DNA from: Desulfotignum sp. | GTDB taxonomy: Bacteria > Desulfobacterota > Desulfobacteria > Desulfobacterales > Desulfobacteraceae | Assembly: GCA_011390695.1 (NCBI GenBank) | Contig: JAABRW010000050.1 | Location: 1-6,157, forward strand | Length of the DNA: 6,157 nt | Direction: 5' to 3' | Shown here: in pieces, positions 6,149 to 6,157 of the stretch | Numbering within the stretch: position 1 is the first letter of the stretch | Layout of the letters: each line of letters starts with the position of its first letter | Notes under the pieces: model-generated | What the model was told of the DNA's origin: nothing | The model's input: only the letters and a program-made list of their open reading frames with translations | Database searches by the model: none | Translations under genes and position numbers: made by a program

Positions 6149-6157
6149 ATGACAGAT
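6149..6157 (+). CDS. Start of a truncated downstream gene, identity unknown (flgB-type possible)
   Basis: ATG ACA GAT (M-T-D) is all that lies inside the window. GGGGACAGG (6137-6145) immediately upstream is a plausible ribosome binding site. Together with the sigma-54 promoter at 6057 and the leader between, it is probably the first gene of a new transcription unit. Flagellar rod genes (flgB, flgC, fliE) often follow FlrC-type regulators in proteobacteria, so flgB is the best guess. Three codons cannot establish identity. Confidence 0.4.

Overview
The window reads as part of a flagellar and motility locus from a sulfate-reducer-type deltaproteobacterium, most likely Desulfobacterota of the Desulfobacteraceae kind. 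That placement is an inference. It rests on moderate GC, the protein style, and the mix of a PilZ protein, CheY, two sigma-54 activators and a large periplasmic TPR protein beside good sigma-54 promoters. All genes are on the + strand. No mobile element, CRISPR array, tRNA or rRNA is visible.

Layout. Bases 1-109 hold no gene that can be supported. A single-domain PilZ protein (110-463) has both c-di-GMP-binding motifs. After about 107 bases comes a canonical CheY (571-951), preceded by a strong ribosome binding site and a near-consensus sigma-54-like element. The CheY stop overlaps by one base the start of a FleQ/FlrA-type sigma-54 activator that has no N-terminal regulatory domain (951-2012). 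An 85-base gap then carries a textbook sigma-54 promoter (2025-2041). It precedes an 850-residue exported protein with an N-terminal beta-rich domain, a Pro-rich linker and a long TPR array (2098-4650). Sixteen bases later lies a second sigma-54 activator of NtrC/FlrC/FleR build with a degenerate receiver (4667-6031). A second sigma-54 promoter (6057-6073) and a G/C hairpin follow, and a new start codon is cut off by the window end (6149).

How the parts may work together. The arrangement suggests a two-tier flagellar cascade. The FleQ-like activator with RNA polymerase-sigma-54 would fire the 2025 promoter and make the TPR protein plus the FlrC-like activator. The FlrC-like activator would then fire the 6057 promoter for downstream structural genes, possibly a flgB-type rod operon. 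CheY would control motor switching and PilZ would bring in c-di-GMP. The least ordinary points are the TPR protein, whose architecture recalls the Campylobacter motor-scaffold protein PflA; the unusual acidic pocket of the second activator's receiver, with no kinase gene nearby; and the coupling of CheY to a receiver-less activator.
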